Shown: positions 43,504-53,884, counted from the first letter of the stretch. The stretch is DNA of 64,000 bases from Bacillota bacterium (GCA_023411645.1 JAEYON010000055.1:18922-82921); one strand, 5' to 3'. Notes: a model not told the origin generated them from the letters alone. Program-made: numbers and translations.

Positions 43504-44641
43504 TATAGTACAGATAATATCCAATATCCTGAAGACGACATTCAGGAAAAAAGCAAATATAATCATATATGTTTTTCTTCCCTTGCTGGGTGTACTGTTA
43601 TCGCTGCTGATTTATGGAGGTACAAGTTCATCGCAGGTCAGGGTTGGCTTTACAAGCCGTGATGACGGTATTCTGGCTGCAGAGGTGAGGAATGTACTGG
43701 ACTCAAAAGAAGGCTTTTCAGTATCTGACGTCATAGAAGAGGAAATCAACGGCAAGCTAACGGAACAGATGCTTGATGTGGTCATAAGTATTCCTGAGGG
43801 CTTCACCGAAAGCGTTTATAGCGGTGACATAAAGGATGTTGAAATCATAACGATCAAGGGACTTGAGACGACAGCCTGGATCGAGCAATTGATTAACAGC
43901 TATATGAATGTGCTTGAGAGACTATCCGCAGCATCTGAAGGGGATAGGATGCTGTTTGATAAAATGTATGAGCAATATGAGGAGACCTCGATTCATCTGA
44001 ATGTGGCTTCGATGGAGGATAAACAGGTAGGAAAATCAATGACATTGTCCACAATCGGATTCTTGATCATGTTTATAATGCTTGGGGCCGGCTTTACCTC
44101 TTTAATTATTTTAAAAGAAAAAAGAAGCCGCACATATTACAGAATCTGTACCGCTCCGGTTAATTCACGTCAGTATATACTGGCCAATGCAATGACAAGT
44201 GTTCTTATTATCATTGTACAGATCATTGTGATCCAGCTCTCGATGAGATTTGTTTTTCGAATTAATACCGGCATAAGCGACTCTGCAATGTTTATCATAC
44301 TGCTGATGTTTGGTCTTGTTGCCATCGGCCTGGGGCTTACCATTACGGCATTTTCCAGTTCTTCCTATATGGCTAGCAGCCTGAGCACGTTGATCATGAC
44401 GCCGACCTGTATGCTTGGAGGGTGCTTCTGGGATGTTGACTTTATGCCTGAATTTATGCAGAAGATTAGTTACTTTATGCCCCAAAGATGGGCGATCGAT
44501 GCGGTGAAGAAGCTTCAGAACAGAGCCGATTTTTCGGACGTATACATTAACCTGCTCGTGCTCGGTGCCTTTGCACTGGCGTTGATGCTTGTGGCCGCAT
44601 ACAAGTTCACTAAAACGGACAATCTGCGGAAGTTTGTGTAG
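43496..44641 (+). CDS. ABC-2 type permease, subunit 2
   Basis: This is a 381-residue paralogue of the preceding permease with the same layout: TM1 at about 22-42, an outside domain (about 45-180) and five further helices. The conserved LGGCFWDVDFMPEFMQ segment before the last helix is typical of the ABC-2 family. The start codon lies inside the previous gene, so translation is coupled. GGGGG and AAA upstream serve as ribosome binding site. It ends inside a large hairpin. Confidence 0.9.
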   Translation: MRNIVQIISNILKTTFRKKANIIIYVFLPLLGVLLSLLIYGGTSSSQVRVGFTSRDDGILAAEVRNVLDSKEGFSVSDVIEEEINGKLTEQMLDVVISIPEGFTESVYSGDIKDVEIITIKGLETTAWIEQLINSYMNVLERLSAASEGDRMLFDKMYEQYEETSIHLNVASMEDKQVGKSMTLSTIGFLIMFIMLGAGFTSLIILKEKRSRTYYRICTAPVNSRQYILANAMTSVLIIIVQIIVIQLSMRFVFRINTGISDSAMFIILLMFGLVAIGLGLTITAFSSSSYMASSLSTLIMTPTCMLGGCFWDVDFMPEFMQKISYFMPQRWAIDAVKKLQNRADFSDVYINLLVLGAFALALMLVAAYKFTKTDNLRKFV

Positions 44642-44680
44642 GGGGAGCGGGCTGCCGATTCAGCAGCCCGTCCCCCTACA
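44637..44680. terminator. Strong bidirectional hairpin between convergent genes
   Basis: TGTAGGGGGAGCGGGCTGC (44637-44655) pairs with GCAGCCCGTCCCCCTACA (44663-44680) with one bulge, loop CGATTCA. It lies between the convergent ABC operon and SNF2 gene and includes the permease stop codon. There is no T-run. Confidence 0.7.
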
Positions 44681-44716
44681 GTTCAGGTGCGCTGTTTCTA
44701 CAGCCCATTACCTTTT

Positions 44717-47700
44717 CTACTCAAACAGGGACCTGATTTCCTCCTGTGTCATCTTGGACAGAAGAGTTTCGCCGGGCTGGATGACAGCGTCGATTAAGCT
44801 GCGCTTCTTTTCCTGAAGAGCAAGTATTTTTTCCTCAATGGTGCCTTTTGTGACGAGCTTCATGACATAGACCGACTTCTTCTGGCCGATGCGGTAGGAG
44901 CGGTCGGTAGCCTGATCCTCCACGGCAGGGTTCCACCAGGGATCATAATGTATGACTGTATCAGCTCCGGTCAGGTTCAGTCCTGTACCACCGGCCTTAA
45001 GGGAGATCAGAAAGACCTTTCCCAGACCTTCGTTAAAGGAGTTAACAAGGTATCCCCTGTCAGAAACCGGTGTTGAACCATCAAGATAAAGGCAGGGGAT
45101 TTTTATCGCTTCCAGCTTTTTACGGATCATCTGCAGCATAGTGGTAAATTGTGAAAAAAGAAGTATCCTGTGGCCGCCTTCAACAGATTCCTGGATAATT
45201 TCCTCCAGTAGCTGCATCTTGCCGCTTCCACCCGTGTAGTTTTCCACAAACAGGGATGGATGACAGCAAAGCTGTCTGAGCCTTGTTAAAGCGGCCAGGA
45301 TTCTGATCCTGCTCTTTTCAAACCCTGCTTCTAGAATCTCTTTATTAATCTCACCTCTGATGCCCTCCAGATATGCCAGATATATCTTTTTCTGTTCCTC
45401 CGTCAGTTCTGTGATCATAGTATGCTCGATTTTTTCCGGAAGCTCATTCAATACGTCCTTTTTCAATCTTCTGAGTATAAATGGCTTAATTTGACGGCTC
45501 AGATCATTGAACGTATCATGGCTGTCTTCATCTAAAGCCGACTGTACGAATTTTTTATTGAAATGGCTGTAGGAGTGAAGGTAGCCGGGAAGTACAAAGT
45601 CAAATACCGACCAGAGCTCATATAAGTTATTTTCCATAGGAGTACCGGTAAGAGCGTAACGGGTCTCAGCCTTAATAAGTTTTACGCATCTTGCGTTTCT
45701 CGATGCCGGATTTTTTATATGCTGTGCCTCATCCAGGATGCAGTATTGAAAATGATGTGCAGTATAGAACTCAATATCTCTCCTGATCAAAGGATAAGTG
45801 GTGATGACGACATCAAACCCGTCCAACTGCCCGATTAGATTGTTCCTCTCATCCCTATCTCCAATAATTGTTGTGTACTTCAGGCCTGGAGAAAATTTGT
45901 CAAGCTCTGCGCACCAATTGAAGACCAACGAGGTCGGGACAATGATCAGAGATGGAGCAGAAGCGCGTTCCTCCTTGGCGGACAATAACAGGGCAATGAT
46001 CTGTAAGGTTTTACCCAGACCCATATCATCAGCCAATATACCGCCAAGCTTATAATAATCAAGCGTTTTCAGCCACTTAAATCCGAATTTCTGATAGTCC
46101 CTCAGCGAACCCTTCAATCCGGCCGGTAAAGGAAAGGCCATATCCTCAGGTTCTCTAATATTCTGTACAAACTCTTTGAATGCAGCATTTCTTTCAATAT
46201 TATTAAATCCTGATTCGCGGATATTTTGATCCAGATAAGAAGCCCTGAACCTCGGCATTTCAATAATCTCCTTAGCCATCTGCTGCGGAGCGACATCAAG
46301 CTTTTCAAGGAAATCATTTAGCTTAATAAATTCGCTGGAGTCCAGCTTTATAAAACTACCGTTTTTAAGTTGGTAGAATTTCTTCTGCTGTCGTATTGAT
46401 AAGAAAATGTCAGGCAGCTCGGAACGGTCGATTCCGTCGGCGTCAAAGGAGAATTCAAGCATATTGGAATCCGTATTTAGCCGGAACTTGGCTGAAAATG
46501 ATACTGCCGTCTTTAATTTTAGGGTTTTTAGGCTCTCCGAATAGTATACCGAGGCATAATCCTGGAGGAGTGGTACCAGACGGAAAACAAAATCATAGAT
46601 GTCCTCATCGCCGGACAGATGTACCCTTCCCTCCTTCACTTTGAAATTTGCCATTGCGAGAATGTCAAGAATTGCTTCCTCATTGCGGATTTCCCGAATC
46701 AGCAGCTTATCTGTGGAGGTTGAGGGACGGTTAAACGCCAGAAATGGGTTTACTATATTTTCACCATAGACAAACCGAACCTCCGCAGTGATATCCGACC
46801 CATCCCGATCCAAATAAACTTCGGCTTCCAGTGGCAGCTTTTCAATCGTGGAGAGCACTTGCTCAGTAATTACAAGCTTGCCTGCTTTTTCTGCAAATGG
46901 CAGTATTTCTGACACGAATCGCTGTTTGTCTTCCTCAATAAATCTGAGCCTTCGGCTTTTTTGATACATCATGGCCATATAGAATGGCTTCAGGTATTCG
47001 CTCTGCTGTTTTGAGACATGGTAGATCCCATTGCCGGAATAAAAATATTCGCCGTCCTCCGTCAGTGGAAGCAGTGAGCCTTCGAAATCAATATTCAGCA
47101 CCAGATCCTGTCCCTCGCCGGACAGTAAAAAGTTTACCGGAATATCTTCGTTTTTGATGTTAACCGCATCAAGTTCATTGCCGAGAATATTAGCTCGGAA
47201 AGGTTTGTTTTCGTATATTCGCAGGAAACGTTTGAGGCTGCTGTCGGTAAGGCACACTTTCCCGTCCGGGAAAATACCGGTGTTCGTGATACCGCGGATG
47301 TAAGATGACACCAGCTTGTCACTTTCATATATTTCACGCAGCAGATTTATCAGCTCTAAATCAGTGCCCTTAAATTCATGACGAGAAGGTGAATATGTAA
47401 ATCTCTTCCCGAAGGCCAGATCCAGATTGTTTTCCAAATAATAAAGCAGTCTTCGTATATCCTTGACAATGTAAAGCCTTTCCTGCCCGATCCGCAGCTT
47501 AAGTGAAGGAGACATAGATCTCCCTGTGCCGTCGGCTTTTGCCAGCTCGAATGTGGGCTCGAGAAAGACAGTAGATTTTACGGTGATTTGTCTGTCGCCG
47601 AATAAGTTAAATATATCTTTTGCCGCTTGTCGAAAACGAAGCTCCCGGAAGAAGCCTTGACTGTCCTTTTCGCTGATGAGCAGCAAGACTGCTGCCATAT

Positions 47701-47947
47701 GTTTGCAGCAGCCCCAGCCGTCATTGCCCACGGGACAGGTACAGTCGGCCTCCGAGAGCTTCCCTGCATGGTCAAACTTCAGGTGCTGTGTATATAGCTT
47801 GGATCCGAGCACGGTTGATGTAAAGGTGCGTTTTTCCTGATTGAACTGGACGGATTTGATCCTCCTGTTTCGAAAATACTCCTGCCCGGCATTATATTCA
47901 TTAATTGGTGTTTTAGCCAAAATGGATTCTTCTGTTAAATCAAACAT
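44717..47947 (-). CDS. SNF2-family helicase with N-terminal SWIM zinc finger
   Basis: This is a 1076-residue double-stranded-DNA translocase of the bacterial SNF2/RapA-like group. A SWIM zinc finger (CTCPVG...CCKH, within the first 100 residues) and an SNF2-associated beta domain precede the two RecA lobes. Walker A is DDMGLGKT, the DEAQ/DEAH box is ILDEAQHI, and motif VI is QATDRSYRIGQ. Such proteins are thought to remodel nucleoprotein or transcription complexes. The frame runs back to 48001, but GGGAG 8 bases before ATG 47947 marks the start. Confidence 0.93.
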   Translation of the reverse strand: MFDLTEESILAKTPINEYNAGQEYFRNRRIKSVQFNQEKRTFTSTVLGSKLYTQHLKFDHAGKLSEADCTCPVGNDGWGCCKHMAAVLLLISEKDSQGFFRELRFRQAAKDIFNLFGDRQITVKSTVFLEPTFELAKADGTGRSMSPSLKLRIGQERLYIVKDIRRLLYYLENNLDLAFGKRFTYSPSRHEFKGTDLELINLLREIYESDKLVSSYIRGITNTGIFPDGKVCLTDSSLKRFLRIYENKPFRANILGNELDAVNIKNEDIPVNFLLSGEGQDLVLNIDFEGSLLPLTEDGEYFYSGNGIYHVSKQQSEYLKPFYMAMMYQKSRRLRFIEEDKQRFVSEILPFAEKAGKLVITEQVLSTIEKLPLEAEVYLDRDGSDITAEVRFVYGENIVNPFLAFNRPSTSTDKLLIREIRNEEAILDILAMANFKVKEGRVHLSGDEDIYDFVFRLVPLLQDYASVYYSESLKTLKLKTAVSFSAKFRLNTDSNMLEFSFDADGIDRSELPDIFLSIRQQKKFYQLKNGSFIKLDSSEFIKLNDFLEKLDVAPQQMAKEIIEMPRFRASYLDQNIRESGFNNIERNAAFKEFVQNIREPEDMAFPLPAGLKGSLRDYQKFGFKWLKTLDYYKLGGILADDMGLGKTLQIIALLLSAKEERASAPSLIIVPTSLVFNWCAELDKFSPGLKYTTIIGDRDERNNLIGQLDGFDVVITTYPLIRRDIEFYTAHHFQYCILDEAQHIKNPASRNARCVKLIKAETRYALTGTPMENNLYELWSVFDFVLPGYLHSYSHFNKKFVQSALDEDSHDTFNDLSRQIKPFILRRLKKDVLNELPEKIEHTMITELTEEQKKIYLAYLEGIRGEINKEILEAGFEKSRIRILAALTRLRQLCCHPSLFVENYTGGSGKMQLLEEIIQESVEGGHRILLFSQFTTMLQMIRKKLEAIKIPCLYLDGSTPVSDRGYLVNSFNEGLGKVFLISLKAGGTGLNLTGADTVIHYDPWWNPAVEDQATDRSYRIGQKKSVYVMKLVTKGTIEEKILALQEKKRSLIDAVIQPGETLLSKMTQEEIRSLFE

Positions 47948-48031
47948 GTAATACTCCCGAATTTGTATAATATAAAACCATATCCCTATATTATACAACA
48001 TTTCAGGTATTTTTTAATCAGAAAAATTGAA

Positions 48032-48772
48032 CTACTTTTTAGTTGCCATTAACCGAAGGAAAGTTATGTTTCTCCCATTATCAGCGTTAATATCTTTACC
48101 TCCGTCCGGATCAAGAATCCATGCAAAATCACGCCATATTTTTGAGCCTTCTTTATTTTCGAAAGCATCAATAATATTTATATCAATTGACTTTGCCTTT
48201 TCCCATAAATTGCGCCACCAGGCAGGGGAGTGGTAGGAATCAAAATCCGTATGCCAATATGGTTTTAGGTATTCCGGCGTTTCGGTTAATTCATTGAAAA
48301 ATCCCGGGATTACAATGCCAATTTGCCCGCTTGGTTTGACAACGCGAGCTAAATGTTCATCAACGAAATTTTCATCCGTTCCGAAGGACCATATTGAATT
48401 AATGCTGACTACGGCGTCAAAAAACTCATCGGCAAATGGCATCTCTAAAGCATTGCCATGAATAGGGAATACGGAGTCCTGTACACCTGCTTCCTTAACG
48501 CGCTTCCAATTATCATTGGCTCCGATCCATAAATCATATGCCCAGACTTCGGCATCAAATTCTTTTGCCAGGAAAATTGAACTTATTGCTTTGCCGCACC
48601 CAAGGTCTAATATCCGCATACCGGGTTTTAAGTTCATGCTCTGGGATAGTAATTCGGTTAACCAAAGACAATGGGAGCCCATTTGATTGTCTATAATCCA
48701 GTGAGGATCATACTTTGAAGACAAGGGATATAACGGGTTTTTCATCTTTTCAATACGAGTTGATAAATTCAT
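48032..48772 (-). CDS. Class I SAM-dependent methyltransferase
   Basis: This 246-residue Rossmann-fold methyltransferase has motif I as ILDLGCGKAISS, an acidic post-I VWAYDLWIGA and motif IV region VVSINSIWSFG. It resembles the UbiE/ArsM-like methyltransferase-11 group acting on small molecules, and the acceptor is unknown. The frame extends to 48832, but GAAAGG is spaced for ATG 48772. It stands alone between SNF2 and HelD genes on the same strand. Confidence 0.85.
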   Translation of the reverse strand: MNLSTRIEKMKNPLYPLSSKYDPHWIIDNQMGSHCLWLTELLSQSMNLKPGMRILDLGCGKAISSIFLAKEFDAEVWAYDLWIGANDNWKRVKEAGVQDSVFPIHGNALEMPFADEFFDAVVSINSIWSFGTDENFVDEHLARVVKPSGQIGIVIPGFFNELTETPEYLKPYWHTDFDSYHSPAWWRNLWEKAKSIDINIIDAFENKEGSKIWRDFAWILDPDGGKDINADNGRNITFLRLMATKK

Positions 48773-49005
48773 GGAATTCAACCTTTCTATTTTATAATGA
48801 CAGACGTTCCAATCAAATAGTAACTTCATCAATTTAGGGGTTTCCAGGGAATAAATGTCATTATATTACCACACCTAATGATATATATCAATAGGTAGCA
48901 GGCACTGGCTTGAGACTAGACGGATTACCGATTCACTGGTTTGCTTTGTTCATCATCCCCGCTGGCAATACGCAGAAGAATGTGCTGGAATACCGACGGC
49001 ACAGT

Positions 49006-51291
49006 CTATGGCTTCAGAAGCGGCGTCAGTTCGCCGGTGTGATAGATGTATAGCTTGTGAAGAGGGCGTGTCATGGCGACGTAAAGCAGCTTGATATCCA
49101 GTTCATCATGTGTGTAACCGGTACTGTCTGCATTAAAGATCAGTACCGCGTCAAATTCAAGGCCTTTTGCAAGACAGGACGGTAACACCACAATACCGCT
49201 TTTGTAGACCTCTTCTTTGCCGCTGATTAGCGTCACGCCTTCCACCTGCGTTGATATCAATGCATGTGCATCCTTGCACTCCTTCAATGTTTTGCAAATC
49301 ACGGCGATGGATTTGTATGAGAGCTTTTGAAAATCCTTTATGTTTTTTGCTATTTCCCCGGCAATTTTCTGTTTGTCGGTCATTGCGATGACTTTCACAT
49401 CTTCACCATGACGGATGACCGGCCGTCCTTTATTGATCTCGCGGCTCTTGATCTTGTCCAGTACAATATTTGCCGCATTCATGATTTCGACAGTTGTACG
49501 GTAGCTTTGTTCCAGCGTCAGAAATTCATTTTTCCTGTCGCTGAATACATGCTCCGTGATCTCATTCCAGTCCCGGATGCCTCTGTAGGAATGTATGCCT
49601 TGATTCAGGTCACCCAATATGGTAAAGGAGCTGTCCTTGATGATTCTTTTCATGACATAGATCTGGAAAGCACTGAAATCCTGGGCTTCGTCGATGACCA
49701 CATGCCTGACGGATATTTTTTCATCAATACCGTAGATACAATACTTTAGATAAATTATAGGCGCCAGATCCTCAATTTCCAAAAAGCCCGATTTAAGCGT
49801 ATCTGCGGTATATTTACGGGCAAATTCGCATAAATCCATGGTAAGCCATGGGCGAACCGATAATTCGAACATTCCGCTGTCAAGGATAAAGTCCTTATAA
49901 TATTCATATGGACTTAATCTGGAGATCTTTTTAACATATTCAGAGATCGCTGTTTTACAAAGAGCTTCCAAATGCTCCAGATCATAATCGCGTTGAGTGA
50001 TTGTTTGAGAAACCTGTCTCTGTCTTTCCTCCTCATCCGGTAAAACAGCCTTCAGAAGGGCAACCCGTTTGTCGCAGTCTTCATGCAGCTTGTTTATCAT
50101 TGTCTGCTTGCGAGCCTGAAGCCGGGTTTTCAGATTCTTCTTGATTTCATTGACTCTTCGGGCGATAGGCCACATTTTATACTGGTGTACGAATAGCTCG
50201 TTCAGCTCTTCATATTTGTAAATAAGCATCGAATTGACGATAAAATCTTCCTTCGGGATGAAATTCTCTTCAATATCTTTCAAATAAGTATCCAAAGCCT
50301 CCTTGAAATGCATAGAGGCTTTGAATTCCGAAGTTCTTCGGACGAGAGCCAGACGCTCTTTTTCTTCAGTACCTCTTGTATGATCCACAAAGGCCAGCAG
50401 CTTTTCGTTAGCATCGCGCAGCTTGAATTTCTTGCCGATAAGATCCTGGGCAAACTCTTCAAAGGTAGTTTGCCGAACCTTTTCAACTCCAAGCTCCGGT
50501 AGAACATCGGAGATATAATTAAGGAAAAGCTTATTTGGGGCAATGATCATAAAGTTTTCAGGATAGAAGGATTTTTCGTAGTTGTAAATCAGGTAAGCTA
50601 TACGGTGAAGTGCAATGGTGGTCTTGCCGCTGCCTGCTGCACCCTGTACGATCAGAGGCCTCCACATATCTGCGCGGATTATGGCATTCTGCTCTGCCTG
50701 TATGGTAGTAACGATGTCTTTGAGCCTGTTGTCGGCATTTGCGCCCAAATTGCTCTGCAGGAACTCGTCATTGGTGGTAATATCGATGTCAAATATGTCG
50801 TTTAGCTTGCCGTTATCAATGGAAAACTGTCTCTTCAGATCAAGCGTACCTTTAATTTTACCGTCAGGACAGTCATATGAAGCGTCCCCCAGACGCCCTT
50901 CATAATAGAGAGTAGCCACCGGCGCCCGCCAGTCTACAATGATCAGCTTCTGGTCTTCCTCCCGGATCAGTGACATTTTTCCGATGTAGAGCCTTTCAGG
51001 TTCTTTCTTTCCTTTTTCCAGAAAATCGATCCGTGCGAAGTAAGGCTTGCTTTTGGCTGCTAAAAGGTTTCTCAGCTTCAAGTCCATATGTCCCTGCAGC
51101 AGGTTGTTGACGATGATATCAATGTAATCCTGGCTGTTCTCGGCGTTGAAGTGTTTTCTGACCTTTTCAAGATCACTGTCGACACGACCCTTTTTTACTG
51201 CAAAGATTTCAAGGCTTTTTTCGACATATCCCAGAGTGTACCGGCACCTGTCCAGTTCTTCCCTGTAACTAGGATGATTTGTTGCAGGCAT
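49006..51291 (-). CDS. helD: HelD-type UvrD-family helicase (RNA polymerase recycling factor)
   Basis: This 761-residue superfamily 1A ATPase has an N-terminal coiled coil (about 1-80), Walker A GAAGSGKTT at 217-225, Walker B VVIDEAQDFS, and C-terminal motifs QSYRTTVEI and LYVAMTR. HelD proteins bind RNA polymerase and remove it from nucleic acid; the N-terminal coiled coil and central inserted arm domain are typical. AGGAGGTG precedes the ATG. The extra motif WRAPVATLYYEG at about 121-132 is conserved in HelD. Confidence 0.92.
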   Translation of the reverse strand: MPATNHPSYREELDRCRYTLGYVEKSLEIFAVKKGRVDSDLEKVRKHFNAENSQDYIDIIVNNLLQGHMDLKLRNLLAAKSKPYFARIDFLEKGKKEPERLYIGKMSLIREEDQKLIIVDWRAPVATLYYEGRLGDASYDCPDGKIKGTLDLKRQFSIDNGKLNDIFDIDITTNDEFLQSNLGANADNRLKDIVTTIQAEQNAIIRADMWRPLIVQGAAGSGKTTIALHRIAYLIYNYEKSFYPENFMIIAPNKLFLNYISDVLPELGVEKVRQTTFEEFAQDLIGKKFKLRDANEKLLAFVDHTRGTEEKERLALVRRTSEFKASMHFKEALDTYLKDIEENFIPKEDFIVNSMLIYKYEELNELFVHQYKMWPIARRVNEIKKNLKTRLQARKQTMINKLHEDCDKRVALLKAVLPDEEERQRQVSQTITQRDYDLEHLEALCKTAISEYVKKISRLSPYEYYKDFILDSGMFELSVRPWLTMDLCEFARKYTADTLKSGFLEIEDLAPIIYLKYCIYGIDEKISVRHVVIDEAQDFSAFQIYVMKRIIKDSSFTILGDLNQGIHSYRGIRDWNEITEHVFSDRKNEFLTLEQSYRTTVEIMNAANIVLDKIKSREINKGRPVIRHGEDVKVIAMTDKQKIAGEIAKNIKDFQKLSYKSIAVICKTLKECKDAHALISTQVEGVTLISGKEEVYKSGIVVLPSCLAKGLEFDAVLIFNADSTGYTHDELDIKLLYVAMTRPLHKLYIYHTGELTPLLKP

Positions 51292-51431
51292 TTGATTAGC
51301 ACCTCCTTCATCTTTTAAAACGCGGACTTATATTTTACTGCAACTGCATAAAAAAAGGAAGAGGCATTTTAGCGGGTTTTTGTTTTTGTTATCCTCCGCA
51401 CCGCATATATCAAAATGTAAAGAACATCGAT

Positions 51432-53174
51432 TTATGAATACTTGATGTTAAAGATACGTATGACCCCGATTGTATCATTGATAGAGCAATGATATCGAGT
51501 GACTTCTCTTGAAAGAAAGACAATGTCGTATATATCGCTTTTAGTATATTTCGTATGCGAAAAATCCATTACCTTTAGTTCAATCGTGGAATTGCGCTTT
51601 TCAATTCCATCCTGTACAGCTTTACTGAAGGCGGTTTTGTCTCTTGCCACCATGTTGTACTTTGTGAAATAACTGTTTTCAGTACTTGTACAGGCCGGAT
51701 ATGCTGCTTTGTCCCAATCGCAGTATAGCATCATTTCACTGTCGGGCAGATTGAAATAGTCGTGTATTAACATATTAGTACCGTCGTCCATTACTGGATC
51801 GTCATATGTAGTATCCAGATGGCAATACTCGCCGTCGATTTTTACAATGTTCCATGCATGGCCTTCCTGTACGCCGCGGGATATAGAAGTACCAGTAACA
51901 ATGATACACTCGATGCCTGACAGGTCACACATCAGCTTCATGGCCCGTGAATAGCCTTCGCATACAGCAACACCCAGAACAAGAGCGCCATATTCCTCAA
52001 ATGAGGAATCCGGTATGGTATTCTTTTTATAGTTCTCAATGTCATACTTAGCATTATTGACGATATAATCGTGCAGTACCAATTCCTTTTCAAAGTCTCC
52101 CATGCCGGATGTGATCAGGTTGGCAACAACATGTCTGGCCTTATTTAGTGCTGTGCGCACATTATCAAGTCTCTTTTTAAACTCTTCTTTAGAGTATTTA
52201 TATTCGAAGGTCAGAGTCATGCGACTACTGCTTGCGGAATATTTTAATCTGGAAGAGTAGGATCTTACACCTGTAAAGTCCTCTGCAGAGGTTCTTGCCC
52301 TTTCATAGACGCCGCTGAAATCATCTCTATAGCTTCCGCTGTAATTTTTGATATCAAGCGTAAGGGAATCTTCGAAATTACATAGGCCATAGCGGATTAC
52401 CTTATAAAAATCCTCGCTGTTCTTGACCTCGATGCCATAAGCGGTTTTTGGAAGAGTGAGCGAAGATATATTAGAATATTCCTTTTTAACGTCTGAGGTA
52501 TAAAGACCAAGGGCAGTAGCCGCAGGCTTATAAATTGCCTTATCGGTGTCGGTCAGCTTGTCCAGCAGCGTGACGGAAGATCCTTTCAAGTTGGCGGATA
52601 ATGCATTATGGGAAATAGAGAACATATCGCCCCTTAAAAAAGCAGCAGGGCTCTTTAATGTAACGGCCTCGGCTGACGAGACAATGCCCAGCGCAAGCGC
52701 TTTGTCAATAGCCTGATTATAATTGAAATCCACTCCGTCCTGGTATCCGAGGGAGCGCAATACAAAGGTAACATATTGTGCGGCGTTGAGCTTCTGGTCG
52801 GAACCGAAAAGAGAATTGCCGATACCTATTGTAAGCTTATTCTCATACATATAGCCGATATACTTATCCGCCCAAGATGGCACATCTGTAAAAGGATGCT
52901 GATATGTACCCCTAAGTACCTGCGCTTCTTTTCCCAGAAGTCTGATGAGCATAACAGCCCCTTCAGTTCTGGTGGGCGCCCGGTTCAGTTGAAAATTATC
53001 CGGCGTGTTTGCAACAAGGCCTAGGATCTTCAGATCGATAGCATTTTCATAGCTTTTTGAAGAGGTCGACGGCCTTGTGGAAAAGTCTGCGGCATTCGCG
53101 TGCAACGGCACGATCGATACTGCAGCAGCCAGGATCAGGATATATGCAAAGCATTTTAACAAATTTCTTCTCAT
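51432..53174 (-). CDS. Secreted SLH-domain protein with transglutaminase-like protease domain
   Basis: This 580-residue exported protein has a signal peptide cleaved after ANA (28). SLH-like motifs cover about 42-225 (FTDVPSWADKYIGYM is clear), then an undefined beta-rich segment, then a transglutaminase-core domain (about 350-480). The catalytic triad is complete: Cys405 (VAVCEGYSR), His439 (EGHAWN) and Asp454 (HLDTTYDD). In bacteria such domains are usually peptidases or crosslinking enzymes at the cell wall. The SLH part should hold it on the surface. The ribosome binding site (AAGG) is weak. Confidence 0.88.
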   Translation of the reverse strand: MRRNLLKCFAYILILAAAVSIVPLHANAADFSTRPSTSSKSYENAIDLKILGLVANTPDNFQLNRAPTRTEGAVMLIRLLGKEAQVLRGTYQHPFTDVPSWADKYIGYMYENKLTIGIGNSLFGSDQKLNAAQYVTFVLRSLGYQDGVDFNYNQAIDKALALGIVSSAEAVTLKSPAAFLRGDMFSISHNALSANLKGSSVTLLDKLTDTDKAIYKPAATALGLYTSDVKKEYSNISSLTLPKTAYGIEVKNSEDFYKVIRYGLCNFEDSLTLDIKNYSGSYRDDFSGVYERARTSAEDFTGVRSYSSRLKYSASSSRMTLTFEYKYSKEEFKKRLDNVRTALNKARHVVANLITSGMGDFEKELVLHDYIVNNAKYDIENYKKNTIPDSSFEEYGALVLGVAVCEGYSRAMKLMCDLSGIECIIVTGTSISRGVQEGHAWNIVKIDGEYCHLDTTYDDPVMDDGTNMLIHDYFNLPDSEMMLYCDWDKAAYPACTSTENSYFTKYNMVARDKTAFSKAVQDGIEKRNSTIELKVMDFSHTKYTKSDIYDIVFLSREVTRYHCSINDTIGVIRIFNIKYS

Positions 53175-53543
53175 ATTGTGTTACCTTATTTATTAAAAAT
53201 TCTTTTTGCCTTTATTTTAATGATTCGTAAGAGGTATTAATATTTATAGGGTAATAGCGCAAACAGGTATTATTACGACCAAATCTCATCAGCGGAGTTT
53301 ACTACGATGACCGGTTGCAGTCTCTGCCCGCCGCGCGCCTTCGCATCCTGGGCAGGGGACATTTTGTTGCCTAGCTATATCTCTTATTTTATCATGATTG
53401 CAAATATTTTCAACAAACGAAAAGAAAATGAAATAAAAGAGAAATATGATGAAAGGTACTCAAGACAAAAGGGACTTCTCCATCAGCCAGAATAATGGCT
53501 GCGGGAGGTCCCCCCTTCTTCGCGGGCAATTTACAGTCAGTCC
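53175..53543. other. 369-base gap; GC-rich patch and a terminator only
   Basis: A GC-rich stretch at 53325-53365 has CTGCCC/GGGCAG pairing arms and stands out from AT-rich surroundings. An ATG at 53307 has a GGAG 9 bases upstream and a 62-codon frame, but the product looks unlike a protein (no domain, mixed composition). I do not call it. The remainder shows nothing but the terminator at 53471-53512. Confidence 0.5.
53471..53512 (-). terminator. Rho-independent terminator of the 47-aa gene
   Basis: GGGACTTCTC pairs with the facing GGGAGGTCCC side (wobbles included), and CAGCCA pairs with TGGCTG around a short loop. On the minus strand the stem is followed by TTTTG, 32 bases after the stop codon of the small gene. 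Confidence 0.75.
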
Positions 53544-53687
53544 TTATTCCTTATAATATCCGTCTGATTCTCCTCTGAATATTGCCGGGAAGATCAGAAG
53601 TATCACTATGATAATGATAATGATCCAGATCCAGCTTCCTCCACCGCATCCTAAGCCAAAAAGTCCACCTCTCTCATTCTCTTCCAT
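53544..53687 (-). CDS. Small Gly-rich single-pass membrane protein (47 aa)
   Basis: This very small gene encodes a 47-residue protein with a charged start (MEENERG), a Gly/Cys stretch (GLFGLGCGGGS), one strongly hydrophobic helix made mostly of Ile (about 19-37) and a charged tail ending GYYKE. AAAGGAG stands 11 bases before the ATG and a rho-independent terminator follows, so it is almost certainly expressed. The Gly-rich plus hydrophobic form recalls the YjcZ-type small sporulation proteins of Firmicutes, but I cannot confirm the family. A similar 33-residue gene follows the same pattern 198 bases upstream on the same strand. Confidence 0.75.
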   Translation of the reverse strand: MEENERGGLFGLGCGGGSWIWIIIIIIVILLIFPAIFRGESDGYYKE

Positions 53688-53809
53688 ATAAAACAACTCC
53701 TTTCATATAATCAATTCATTATCAAACTCCATCAGGTGAGACCATTAAAAGCTGTCAAGGCCCCGCCTCTTTTATATCATATTCATATCTGTATTTTTGT
53801 GTTACCCAA

Positions 53810-53838
53810 AAAGCGAAACCACCCAATAAGGGTGGCTT
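53810..53838 (-). terminator. Rho-independent terminator of the 33-aa gene
   Basis: On the minus strand CCACCC-TTATT-GGGTGG with flanking AAG/TTT pairs, followed by CGCTTTTT. It lies 50 bases past the small gene's stop codon. Confidence 0.75.
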
Positions 53839-53884
53839 CCTTTGATCTCATGTAATGCAACCGGCTTTTTCTTTTTTGTCGCTC

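Noticed and set aside
53307..53495. 62-codon plus-strand frame with a GGAG upstream
   Set aside because: Its product is of random composition, it runs into the terminator of the opposite-strand small gene and contains the GC-rich patch.
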